The notes under the pieces were generated by a model. The model saw nothing but the letters and a program-made list of their open reading frames with translations, did not search any database and was not told where the DNA came from. DNA of 64,000 nt from Berghia stephanieae. Taxonomy: Eukaryota; Mollusca; Gastropoda; Nudibranchia; Aeolidiidae. Made by a program: the position numbers and the translations under genes. How positions within the stretch are numbered: position 1 is the first letter of the stretch; each line of letters opens with the position of its first letter. The stretch is taken from NCBI GenBank assembly GCA_034508935.3, contig CM067446.1, forward strand, positions 59,792,289 through 59,856,288, given 5' to 3'. Below are positions 21,785 through 36,154 of the stretch, one piece after another.

Positions 21785-22135
21785 ATGGCCATAGGGGGAT
21801 AAAAAACACAGTAAGTGCCTCCCTGCCTACCATGGGAGGTCAGGAACCCCACCCAGACAGATTGTTTTGTTTTTAAGGTTTTTACGGCCCTTGTAACACA
21901 TTAAGGTCATATAAGCACAAGTAAAAAGAAAGAAAATGGGAAAGTAAAAAGTTCTAGAATAACAATTAAAGCACCTAAGACTGTTCCCATCCCAGCCAAG
22001 GTATCCGGCCAGAGCCAGGACAAAACCAAGTAATCTCATTCCAAGACAAAGACAGAAAGCAAGTTGGAAAACAGATATAGAAGGGTGGAGGAGGTAGAAG
22101 ACACAGTATGTACCCCCCTGCCCACTATGGGAGGG
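21785..22135 (-). repeat. Repeat R4 copies, two partial
   Basis: A head fragment (21785-21857) followed by a shortened copy (21868-22135) lacking the middle. Confidence 0.7.
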
Positions 22136-22139
22136 ATGA

Positions 22140-22499
22140 GGGTTAAGGCAGTATAATTTATTATTTTTCCAAATATGGTAATGAAAAGGAAGACAGGTGC
22201 ACAGTCCGTCTTATGGATGGATTTGACTTGGTTAGTGATAGTGAAAAAGGCAAAGAGTGCCTTCCAAATAATTACATTTTGAAAGTTATGTGCATGATTT
22301 ATACGAAGAAAACATTTTTTATAGCAAAGCTGAGAACTACATCTATTAAATAATTTTTAAAAAAGTAATTTATCCAAAAAAAAAAAAAAAAAAAAAACAA
22401 TTCTCCCAGCCATGTGAAAAAAAGCCCAAAATCTTGCATCACAGGAGTTTCACACATGGGCTATAACTAGAACTCTGCGTTTTCAGTGAGTTATCTAGT
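22140..22499. other. Host DNA left of element A
   Basis: AT-rich with an A run at 22376-22397; nothing recognised. Confidence 0.5.
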
Positions 22500-22504
22500 A
22501 GTAC

Positions 22505-23037
22505 TGTCACAGTAAAGGTTGTTCACAATTATCTTATTAAATTTTATTTTATTAAGAACTGAATTCATCTCACTCCAGTTATATTTCGGTAGGCTTAGAT
22601 AAACTTTACCTTCTAATATTAGATCGTCTTTCCTTTTATAGCCTTCCCTCGAATTAATTTCTAATTAGTGAATACTTTTCGTTCTACATTCTGTCACGTA
22701 GCCATTTATTATAAAAGCTGATAGGTCTAATATTCTACACTCACTTTCTCTCCACAATCTATGCCGGACGGCCAGTCGCTCTATTCCTATATATATACTG
22801 GAAGATTTTTATCTTTTGGGACTTTGTAGATATTATATCTACACCATTAAGACGCCGGAGCTTTTAACTTTGATTGTATAATCTTCAAGGATCAAACCCA
22901 AGCCCGCTGTCAAAGGACTACACAATAACTTCTTACCAATTGCCTGGAAGTGGAATTTTACGAGTCCAATCCTGTTATCAGAGGAATAGATCATCCAAGC
23001 CCATCAACTGCCTGGAAACCTAAACTTATGAACCTGA
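22505..23037 (+). repeat. Element A 5' LTR, left part
   Basis: Nearly identical to the first two thirds of the LTR at 47056. It is interrupted after ...AACCTGA by element B. Confidence 0.93.
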
Positions 23038-26354
<3,317 letters not shown>

Positions 26355-26365
26355 TTACTCCCCCT
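26355..26365 (-). promoter_or_regulatory. Element B polypurine tract
   Basis: AGGGGGAGTAA on the minus strand, directly before the 3' LTR start TGTAATAGGG. Confidence 0.75.
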
Positions 26366-27020
26366 GAGAACTGAAAACTCGTCCCGAGTTTTGACACTAC
26401 ACAAGTTCAAAATCATCATATCTGAAATACAATAACAACATGGTTTTATGTTATTACAATTGAATACAATCAAACATCTTTTGATTAACCATTTAACATG
26501 CCCTGACATAATTTAGGACACGTGTAAAACCCGGACATACGCCAGGAAGTTCTACTCAACAGCTCTATGATCTGAGAGAGTTAAACAAAAATAAAGCAAA
26601 AATAACTCATTTTGTAAAAAAAAGAAACCCTTGCAAACCCACACGTGTTACAAAGAGTTAATACCCAGCTACCCACAAATCTTATTTGTAATCCCCAGCC
26701 CACTATTTGTAATAGATAATGAAATCTGACAGATGAGCAGGTACCTTCGTTTGTCTCGTTGACCTTCGAGTGACTGTCTCAGTCTCGTCTCCATTGCATC
26801 TGTCAGCATCACCTGCAATGTCGTTATTGATATCAATGTCAATTCCTTTCAGTGGCAGTATCTACTCTGTTTATTCTGTCACGACTCACTGCACCGACCC
26901 CACTAAGTTCTGCGTTCAGCCCTCACTTCGCTGCTACACCTCTCTAATTTCGTCACACTGTCATTGTCATGAAGTGTCGCTCATGCGTCTGTCTGTTTGT
27001 ATGCATGGATCATAGCTTGA
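26366..27020 (-). other. Element B interior, 3' side
   Basis: Mostly non-coding. A minus-strand stretch near 26711-26815 reads RRSTRQTKVPAHLSDF, the style of a Ty3/Gypsy integrase tail. Nothing else is recognised. Confidence 0.5.
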
Positions 27021-27021
27021 A

Positions 27022-27110
27022 TGGTAACCTAGGCGGGCTGAGACAGGCCAGCCGAAGAGAAAAACCGCAAGGTGTGTTTAGGGCTCAACGTATAGTGTGT
27101 TCACACTTGT
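27022..27110 (+). repeat. Left arm of a diverged inverted repeat flanking the LINE and P-like transposase
   Basis: AATGGTAACCTAGGCG...CAGGCCAGC...TTTAGGGCTCAACGTA matches, inverted, 31670-31745. These may be the terminal repeats of the P-like transposon, or of an older element that carries it. Confidence 0.5.
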
Positions 27111-27488
27111 GGAGTGTGTAACCGAAATTCCAACAAAGTTGCCATATTGGTTTTTATTAGACAAAGCGAATTAAGTTTGGTTACTGATTCTTTGTCAAAA
27201 TATGATTCTTGGTTGAAATTCAGTTTAAGAGACACGTCTTTTAATATTTAGTGTCTAAAAATTAAAAGATATTTTAAACAACAATTTATATTCAACAAAC
27301 CCAGCAAATCACACACAAAGACTTGATTCTTAATTGGCAAATATTTTTGGCTAATAAAACATCTCCTCTCTGACTATATACCGGTTTGGTACCGGCTTTG
27401 AATCTATGATTAGCCCTATGTCACATTTGAGTCAGATTTACTGAAGCTCTAACTTTTAATTCCTTTTCAACCACTGCATCCAAGTACA

Positions 27489-28529
27489 ATGGAAAAGAAA
27501 GAGAATCGACTCAAAAGGGAAAACTTCATCGCCTTGGGACAAAAACTAGAGAGCGAATATAAAGTGACACCAAAGGAAGATATTGCCCAAATCAATGTCC
27601 CAAATCTCAAACCACCACCGTGGAAAAAGAAACAAAAATCCATAACCATCAACAAGAAAAACATTCGAAGCAATAATGACAATGCTCAAACCCTAAAGAT
27701 GATCGATAAAAAATACCCAATGACCAACTGGATAAGAGTTTATACAGATGGCTCAGTTTCCGGCCCCCTCATGAATGGAGGTGCTGGTGCACTCATACAC
27801 TGGACAGATAAAACAGAAACAAAAATATCTGTATCAGTGGGTTCAATGTGCACAAGTACTAAAACTGAAGAAAAAGCCATCCTCAATGCAACAAAAGAAC
27901 TATCCAGAGATCACAGAATATACGGGAAAAATGTGGTTTACTTGACAGACTCTGATGATGCTCTCCGGTCTATTGAAAATTACCAGGACTCTGAAGCCGC
28001 ACACACTGTGGAGGCCCTTGAGGGCTTATCTGATAAAACAGGAAAAATTGTGCTGCAGTGGATTCCAAGTCATGTAGGTATATATGGAAATGAAATTGCC
28101 GATCAACTGGCCAAAGAAGGAGCCCAGAAGGAACAACCGAAGTCGTCAATCACTTACCATCAGCAAAAGAAAATAATAAAGCTAAAAATAGACAAAGAAA
28201 GGAATGACACACACCTAGAACACAACAAGCAGGATCCAATCCATGCCATTCAGCGAAGTAGCCAAGTCACTCTATTCCGCCTCCGAACAGGACACAATAG
28301 ACTAAGAGGACATATGTTTACAAAGCTAGGTATTGGAACAACCCCTTATTGCCCATGTGGAACCGACCATGAAACCACTTTACATGTGCTTATGGATTGC
28401 CCATTATACAACGTGCAACGTTCGAACCACTGGGTCACCCCTACAACACTCAACACAAAGCTCTATGGTGAGGCTGAGGACCTAAAGCGGACCACAGACT
28501 TCATAGCAGATATCGGACTGCAGCCATAG
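27489..28529 (+). CDS. LINE fragment: RNase H plus C-terminal zinc knuckle, 346 codons, open
   Basis: This is the end of an ORF2 from an RNase H-bearing non-LTR retrotransposon (I/Nimb/R1-type group). It reads a basic PPPWKKK stretch at residues 43-49, then RNase H with all catalytic positions: VYTDGSVSG (Asp), KTEEKAIL (Glu), YLTDSDDA (Asp) and WIPSHVGIYGNEIADQLAK (His and Asp). CPCGTDHETTLHVLMDCP follows, a C-terminal Cys/His finger typical of these LINEs. Endonuclease and reverse transcriptase are absent, so the copy is 5'-truncated, but the remaining frame is intact. A (GAA)n tail at about 28546-28562 marks the 3' end. It lies inside element B. Domestication is not indicated by the sequence alone. 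Confidence 0.85.
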   Translation: MEKKENRLKRENFIALGQKLESEYKVTPKEDIAQINVPNLKPPPWKKKQKSITINKKNIRSNNDNAQTLKMIDKKYPMTNWIRVYTDGSVSGPLMNGGAGALIHWTDKTETKISVSVGSMCTSTKTEEKAILNATKELSRDHRIYGKNVVYLTDSDDALRSIENYQDSEAAHTVEALEGLSDKTGKIVLQWIPSHVGIYGNEIADQLAKEGAQKEQPKSSITYHQQKKIIKLKIDKERNDTHLEHNKQDPIHAIQRSSQVTLFRLRTGHNRLRGHMFTKLGIGTTPYCPCGTDHETTLHVLMDCPLYNVQRSNHWVTPTTLNTKLYGEAEDLKRTTDFIADIGLQP

Positions 28530-28545
28530 ATGTCCATCAGAGGAA

Positions 28546-28562
28546 CGAAGAAGAAGAAGAAG
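28546..28562 (+). repeat. (GAA)n tail of the RNase H LINE
   Basis: A short microsatellite directly after the LINE stop, as in other I/Nimb-type LINEs that end in simple repeats. Confidence 0.6.
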
Positions 28563-28654
28563 AATTCCTTTTCAAATATTTATACATTTAAACTGTGTTG
28601 TTGGAGTTTTAAATTCTTTATCCATATTGTTCCATACAGTAATTGTTTTGTAAA

Positions 28655-31180
28655 ATGGGTAGAAAGCGCTCTGTCTTCAATTGTAGAACTGGCTACAGAG
28701 ATCAACCTGCTGATCTGAAAATAACTGTGTACAAATTTCCGAAGGAAATTCAGAAACGTAAACAGTGGATTTCATGCTTACCAAATAAGCTTAACTTTGA
28801 AGATGTTACGGAACATATGGGAGTTTGTGCTCTACGTTGGCCTGATAATCCAAAAATGGTTCGTGTAGGACGATATTTTGTTCCAGTTGACCCACCTTCT
28901 GTTTTTCATAATGTACCCCAATCATGTGTACCAAGCTCGTCACAAACTCAACATCGGATTACTACAAAAGCCACTGCTGCCTCTCGAGCTGTTGATTTGG
29001 ATGAGATGTCAGATTTCATGGAGTCTGATTTATTTCAATATGATTCTTTTCATGACAAATTTTGTTGTGAAGTTGGAAATTGTGGTGCCATTTTCACTCT
29101 TCCGTCAGGATCACATGATTCATATTTTATTGAGTAGTGAGAGGAAAGATCAAATTCACAAGTTTGCAGTATATTTTAAATACAACACTGGAACTAAAAA
29201 TCCCACGGTGACTTATGAGATGTATCATTTGGGGAAACGTATTCGTCACCCATTCATCAGTGAGATTAAATGTTGGAGTCAGCTTGAAGAGTTTCTTCGA
29301 TTTGTCAAAACAGAAACACCATTTGAAGTTACTGATAAGAAAGTCAACTTTTGTATCAGAAATCTTCAGCTGATGAATTCGTCGAAAAACTCAAGGCTTT
29401 ACTCTGCAGAGGACCTGTTTTTAGCGTTTTCATGGTATGAAAAATCCCGTGCTTTGTATCTTGAACTTCGTAATCATTTACAATTACCATCTATTTCTAC
29501 CATGAAAAGAATTACAAGTGTGGCAAATAACACCTCTGATGAAAATCTCTTTACGAATGTTTTTAATCATTTTGAAGAAAGATCCAGAAATTGTATTTTG
29601 ATTATTGATGAAGTTTATGTCAAGGCATCAGTTTCATACAGAGGAGGAACCATTTATGGATATGCTGTTGATTACCCTGATAAATTGGCTACTACGTTTT
29701 TATGTTTTATGGTAAAGTGCTTTTTTGGATCAAGAACATTTCTTGTCAAACTGTTACCCTGTCATGCCTTAACATCTGATTTTCAGTACAGTAACACTAT
29801 AAATGTCATTTCTACAATTGAAAGATGTGGAAGGAAAGTAATTGCAATAATAAATGATAACAACAGATTGAATCAAGCTTTTTTCAAAAAATTTCCTAAA
29901 ATAAATGAATCATCTCCTTGGATTACCATGTCCCCAGTTGATCCTACAAGATCCTTATTTTTACTGTATGATACTGTTCACCTGTTGAAAAATATCCGAA
30001 ACAACTGGATCACTGAGAAAACAAAATGTCTGAATTTCTACCCTTGTCATTCATCTGAACCAGTAACTGCCCAGTGGTCTGATTTGGAAGAACTTCATAA
30101 TTCGAGACAGGATTTCTTGTAAAACTTTCAACTCTTTCCAAAACAGCATTAAACCCCACAAGTATTGAAAAACAGAAAGTTTCCCTTGTATTGGAAGTAT
30201 TTTCAGAGAAGACAAGCTCTGCATTGAAATCGTCATCAAAGTCTGTCAGTTCTTGGATCAACACTGCCTTATTTATAGATGAAGTTTTGAAGCTTTGGAA
30301 AGTTTTTAACACGAAGTCTCCCTTTCAAAGCACTCGTTTTCGTGACCCAGATCGATTATGTATTGAACTTTCAGAAGCTGGTAGTCATCAATTGAATATC
30401 CTGGATCAATGGGCACTGCTTGCTGACCGGATGACAGCATCAAGTCCTGTTCTAAGGGAAAAATCCTTCACAAGAGACACAGCAAATGCTTTAGCTTGAA
30501 CCTGCAGATGCCTTATTGACTTATCAAAGTACCTCTTGACACAAAACAACTCTGTCCATCATCAATATGTTGCCATTGGTTTCTTCCAACAAGATGTCAT
30601 AGAGAAGCATTTTGCTCATTTTAGGATGTCAGCTGGTTGCAATTTTTATCTAACAGCTCAAGATCTTTTGAACTGTCATCATATAGACAGGGCCAAACTT
30701 TTTATTGAATTTGAGAAGGATATTGATTTTAACTCGGAACTTCTCATCATTGACGACCTTCCGCTCACTACTAACACACTATCATCTGATGAGAAAATGA
30801 TTCTTTATTATATCGGAGGCTATGTGGCCCTAAAGGATGAAAAGTTGCGAGGAGCAGATGGAGACGTGTTCCCTGAAGATGTCAAAGTCTACACTGAGGA
30901 AATGGACAGAGGTGGTCTAAATTACCCTTCGACCGCAACTTTTCATCTTATTCTATACTGCTACACTTTTTTAAAAATGTCTGGAGAAATGCATTGTCGT
31001 TCAAGACTCGTAAGAATTTTTCAAGATTTTCCAGCACTGTTTCATTTGGATGTTGTTCTCAGCAAAATTTCTACACGCAGAATTGTAAATATTTTATTGA
31101 AACGTTTCTGCACTCAAGCTGACAGTGACAATAAAATCCAACAACAAAGAAGGAAAATAGCCAAACTGTCATCTTTGTAG
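28655..31180 (+). pseudogene. P-superfamily (THAP9-like) transposase, broken
   Basis: A THAP-like domain begins at 28655 (MGRKRSVFNC...VYKFPK...GVCALRWP...PVDPPSVF). A P-element-type transposase follows with SISTMKRI, IIDEVYVKA (catalytic Asp region), YDTVHLLKNIRNNW (the conserved D..HLLKN motif), and a C-terminal part with QQDVIEKHFAHFRMSAG and YYIGGYVALK. The start was chosen from the usual THAP MGRK-type start. The frame shifts near 29.1 kb and near 30.12 kb, and an in-frame TGA at about 30498 replaces an expected Trp, so it cannot make one protein as it stands. In the THAP domain the first zinc Cys (residue 5) and the final His (residue 61) are both Arg. It lies within element B and would move DNA by cut and paste if intact. 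Confidence 0.88.
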
Positions 31181-31199
31181 TTATAATAAATTATTTATA

Positions 31200-31660
31200 C
31201 TCATTTTCCCAGCCTCACAAGTCCTATTTCATGCATTATTATACTTTTGAATCTTTTAATGGGCCATTGGCGGTCCCAAGCCCGCAGCTGAATGCATACC
31301 TTTTTATATGCGTTCAGTAACTCAGAGGGAAAGATTCTGTGTTTATTCAAATGGATATATATTAAATTGTGCAATTATCAAGGTAAGACATGTTTTATAT
31401 TTTGATACTTATTTTTCTTCTTTCATTCAATTTTTTTTCTCTTTTTCTTTTTTTTTTTAAAACTTTTGTGTTTGTTTTACTAATGTGATTTATCAAAAAC
31501 AGAGCTTAAACTACAAAAATATATTTACTATTTGAAAAATTAAAAAAAAAAAACATTTATTTTTCTCTTATTATTATATAAAAAATCGGTCTCAAAAATA
31601 TTGTGAAAAGAAAACAAATTCCGACCAAGATAGCGCGAGTGCAGTAACACTAACACAGCG
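31200..31660. other. Non-coding DNA after the P-like transposase
   Basis: AT-rich, with poly-T and poly-A runs. Probably the transposon's 3' untranslated region. No other feature is seen. Confidence 0.5.
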
Positions 31661-31664
31661 ACTC

Positions 31665-31750
31665 GCTCGTACCTTACGCTGAGCCCTAAACGAAATCGCG
31701 ACACGGTGTGCTGAGCTGGCCTGGGTCGGGTCGCTTAGATGGTAACCCAT
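31665..31750 (-). repeat. Right arm of the inverted repeat
   Basis: Its reverse complement reads AATGGGTTACCATCTAAGCG...CAGGCCAGC...TTTAGGGCTCAGCGTA, aligned with the left arm at roughly 70% over about 75 bases. Confidence 0.5.
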
Positions 31751-32971
31751 TGCATTTTGTCATACATACTTTGCACTAATAACTACCGCACCTCTTCGCC
31801 ACCTCATCGTCTTCGTCTTAAACACGTCACTTACAATACCACTATCTATTGATATGCGCCTTTAATTTCTGTTCCAATGTCCATCAGAATCTTCCCGCTT
31901 ATTACCTCAGTGGTACAAATCTGGACCTGCTTTATCTTAATGTCCGAGTTTAAAAAGCATAGTTGCCTGTCAACCACACCCAGCCATCCGTTTTTACATT
32001 GGCTCCCCGCATCCTCCCCAAGAAGATACTTGCCACGCACAGACCACTGCTTCTTTAACAGAGCATCCCGCTCCCTGTCAGTCAGCCTGCCGTATAAAAG
32101 ATGCTGAGATTAAATTGACAACGTCGGCAACTCCACCACCCATCTACGTCGGGCCTTCATAACATGTTAAATGTTAGAATATAAGAATCAGAAATAATAA
32201 GGACATGGCATATAATCAATAGTAATGAGAAATATTCTATCGAACCTTGTGAAACTAAAGCGAGTAGAAGCAAAAACATAAAATATCCGTATACAAGTCT
32301 CTATTTTTAAACAACTTTTAGTAATTATCCAGAGTTCTAAAAGCAAATCTTATCGCATCTGACCTATTCAACTGATAATTGACTCCATTTTTAAAGCCAT
32401 ACAATGAGCTTATTAGTTTTAATTATGATCCCATTATTACAACTAAACATCTAATCAACACATTACAATTAATTTCTCACTTCTCACATGGGGTTATAAT
32501 GTATCAACTAAATTGTTCCAAAAAAAAAATAGATGTCGTGTGAAGCTTCACACTGCCGTCTGCTGCAGCCCCACAACTCACAGGCATCTGGCACTTGTCC
32601 AGTCTTCTTGGCGGATCCAGCCAATCATGTGTAGACCTTTCCATCTGACGTCAGGTTCCATGCGCCCCAGCCACTTGTCTACCATGGCAGATCTGTTAGT
32701 CATCTGCCCCAAGACCATGCTGCTGACGCCCCACTCTGGCACCTGCACTGTCACACACTTAAGTCTGGTCACATCTGCTGCCACACACCCTTCCGACCCA
32801 AGGGAGAGTCCAGGCTTCCATCCGTCACTGCTGCCAATCACAGACACCTTCAGGTTGTCCACCGTTCTTGTCACGTCCTCCTCTGCCAGAAACGATTCGT
32901 TGTTCCACCTCCATCTTCGTTCACACGTTAATGTTGGTTTTGTTGACAAATCTGTTGTATCATCCATCATG
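31750..32971 (-). other. Element B interior, 5' side (leader region)
   Basis: Between the primer site and the inserted DNA transposon. It contains a 130-codon minus-strand open frame (32578-32970, MMDDTTDLSTKP...) just after the primer site, and a 64-codon one at 31846-32040. I recognise neither. They may be leader or gag remnants, or chance. Confidence 0.4.
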
Positions 32972-32989
32972 ATCCCGGACGAGCCCCCA
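32972..32989 (-). promoter_or_regulatory. Element B primer-binding site, tRNA-Pro type
   Basis: Read on the minus strand, two bases after the LTR, this is TGGGGGCTCG followed by TCCGGGAT. This is the known tRNA-Pro primer site of murine leukaemia virus and other retroelements. Confidence 0.85.
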
Positions 32990-33537
32990 AATGTAGTAGG
33001 GATGGAAACTGTTTGTTTTTACTAGTTGATGGGTGGATATATGTTATGCGCAGGATGTTGGCGCAAAATCATCAATTGAAGAAATTAAAGGTGTTATACA
33101 GATTTTGGAAGCGGAAACTTCGAGAGAGCAGGAGGAGGAGTTGTAGTTGAAGGTACTAAGTAAACGTGGCCTCTATCTGTCTAGGGGTATTCGATCAAGC
33201 CACGTCCCGGTTTCTTGGAAAAAGAGGAATTAAAAACACAGAGATAAACTAAGGAATAAAATAAGCAAAGTAACTTAAGTTACACTAAAATAATATATCG
33301 TTTAATAAAGTAAAAGCAAGAGTCGAGTTTGATCAAACAATGATCAACATGCAATGACGATAACAACAATAACGACAACAATTACACTACATACTACATG
33401 CGCTACACAGTCACACACACACTATAGGTAGCAATCATTCGTCACGCGACAGCGATCACGACTCACAACATTATACCAACTGTCGTCGTCACCATCGACG
33501 CTGTCCGCGTCACAACATCACCATCGTCGTCGTCATC

Positions 33538-33569
<32 letters not shown>

Positions 33570-33595
33570 CATCATCATCACATCACCAACACCAA

Positions 33596-33658
<63 letters not shown>

Positions 33659-34545
33659 ATTATAATCATCACATTCATCTGATGAGACCAGAGAGCAAAC
33701 AAAGGTTATGTCAGATACGTCTAAATGCGCATCAAATATATACGGCCCCGAGCCGCCCCAAAACAACCAACATTCCTCTCTCAAATCATCACCAACAATT
33801 ACTACAATGATTATTACCAATACCATCAATACAAAAGATGTATAAATGTATATAATGATAAACAACAATGATAACGAACGATCTCCTATCCCAAATCATT
33901 ATGACAATAACAACATAACAACATTTGTTCACATACATAAGCATTTAGTATTCCTCAATATTAACATATTATGATACTAGAATATCATTTCATCAAAAAG
34001 TCAGCATAAACCTAAGTCTAAAACTAACTTTATTAAAGACCACAACGTGAGTCACCAATATGTAACTCACTCTGATATTTTCCTGTAATCATCATCAATT
34101 ACACCTCCAGAGTCAATGAGTAACTTGTGAGTACATGACTGGCATACACCGTATGTCAGCGGTTTAACATGACTTCTGTCGTATTATAGACGACGTCATC
34201 AGCGATCTCCCACGTAATTACGAGTCAGGCCTGATTACATGATGAAGCCAGAGAGCCAACGAAGGTTATGTCAGATACGTCTTTTACGCATCAAATATAC
34301 GGCCCCGAGCCGTCCCAAAACAACCAACGTTTCTCCCCCATCACCATAAAGACAATTCAATGTAATTATCTCCCGTAAAACATATATCGCCCCAGAGACA
34401 AGGACATGGTTACCATCCAGCGGCAACACCATACCTTCCAAGATAAGACTAACCAACGTACTCACAACGTTATCATTATCAATAGCATGTAAGACAAAAA
34501 CATCAAATATCAAAATCATCATATATACCATAATTCCAGTCTTAA

Positions 34546-34654
<109 letters not shown>

Positions 34655-34796
34655 AATCTCTGAAATCTTAACATTATAAATTTAGTATAAGAAATATTCT
34701 GGCAGCAACTCACCTTGGAAAAAGAGGAATTAAAAACACAGAGATAAACTAAGGAATGAAATAAGCAAAGTAACTTAAGTTACACTAAAATAATAT

Positions 34797-34962
34797 TTTT
34801 TTTTTTTTTTTTTTTTTTTTAGACCCAGGCCATACTATCTAATGACCCTCTTAATTAGTAAAAATTGTATTTGTTAGGTTAATTATTATGTGTTTAGTAG
34901 TAGTAGCAGTAGGAAGGCTTTGGCATTAACTGCTTATGTATCGTACGTTACGATAATAATAT

Positions 34963-35011
<49 letters not shown>

Positions 35012-36122
35012 TGAAATAATGGTTGAAATATTAATGTTGCCTAACGCGTTCATGGAGGGTGGGGGGTTAATTGGGCAGTTGGTCAGTTAGAGGTTATATA
35101 TGGGTTGGTGGGTTGTAATAAATTTTGTTATTTTTTTTATTTTTTATTTTATTTTTTTTAGATGATTTAAATTAACAATTAAATAGCTGTTCATGGTTGG
35201 ATGTGGAGAGTAGATAAAATGTGTTGCGATTGGTGGATGACAGAGATCCTGTACCAATCGGTTTATTGATGATTCAGGGCTGTTTGTAATGTTGTTTAGA
35301 TAGATTGTCTGGGACTGACAGAGGTTTAGTAGGGGGGGGGGGGGGGTGTTGGATTCTGAGGGTTTTGATTGGTGGGAGTTGAAAGGCTGCAGCCTATCAG
35401 CTGATCGGAATATTCGAACTTCTGTAATATGGGGTTATTGTGGAAATGAGTTTAGGTTTAGGTTTTAGGTTGGATGGGGGGGGGGGGAGGTTTCTGAATT
35501 GCTTCTGTTGTTGGGATGGTGAATACACGGGTCAAACGTCTTGTGGGTTTATTAATTGTTGTGGTCGGTTGATGTTCTTGGGCTATTGCTAAATTATGGG
35601 AGTAGATTGGAACTGGTGATGAAGGTGGTTATGCTTTTAAAAGGAAAACTTTTGATTAATTTGTTAGTAACCTATTCCCTTGCTCCCTTAGGAGTCCAAG
35701 GGTGGCCACCCACTTTCCCGCTCTCTAGCCGAGCGTCATTCGCTGCTTCAACTACTGTGCACGTGGTCTTTCCCTATGCAGCATTGGTTATTTTATTATT
35801 CTATGAATATAGTTAATTTTTCGATAAGGTTAGAATCGTGGGGGGGGGGGGGGGGGGGGGGCAGTTGTGACTGTGGGCGTACAAGGTGTACGTTTTAATA
35901 TTATAAATATTGTAAATATTCTTCTTTCCGAGTCGGCCCCGACTGATCTCATCTGCATACATGTGGTCCACGGCAGTCTAGACGCCGCAGCGCAATTGTT
36001 TCAGCCGCGCTTCAGGCGGGTTGGGCGGGACTAGACCCCTCCGGCATGCTGCGCGGCACACACATTACCCCGCGCCGTCTCTGCCGTGGGCCGTTGCGCC
36101 GAGTTCGCCGGGGCCGCATCGG

Positions 36123-36154
<32 letters not shown>

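Noticed and set aside
32513-33025. A 170-codon plus-strand frame across the element B primer site
   Set aside because: It crosses the LTR boundary and overlaps a minus-strand frame; no domain is seen.
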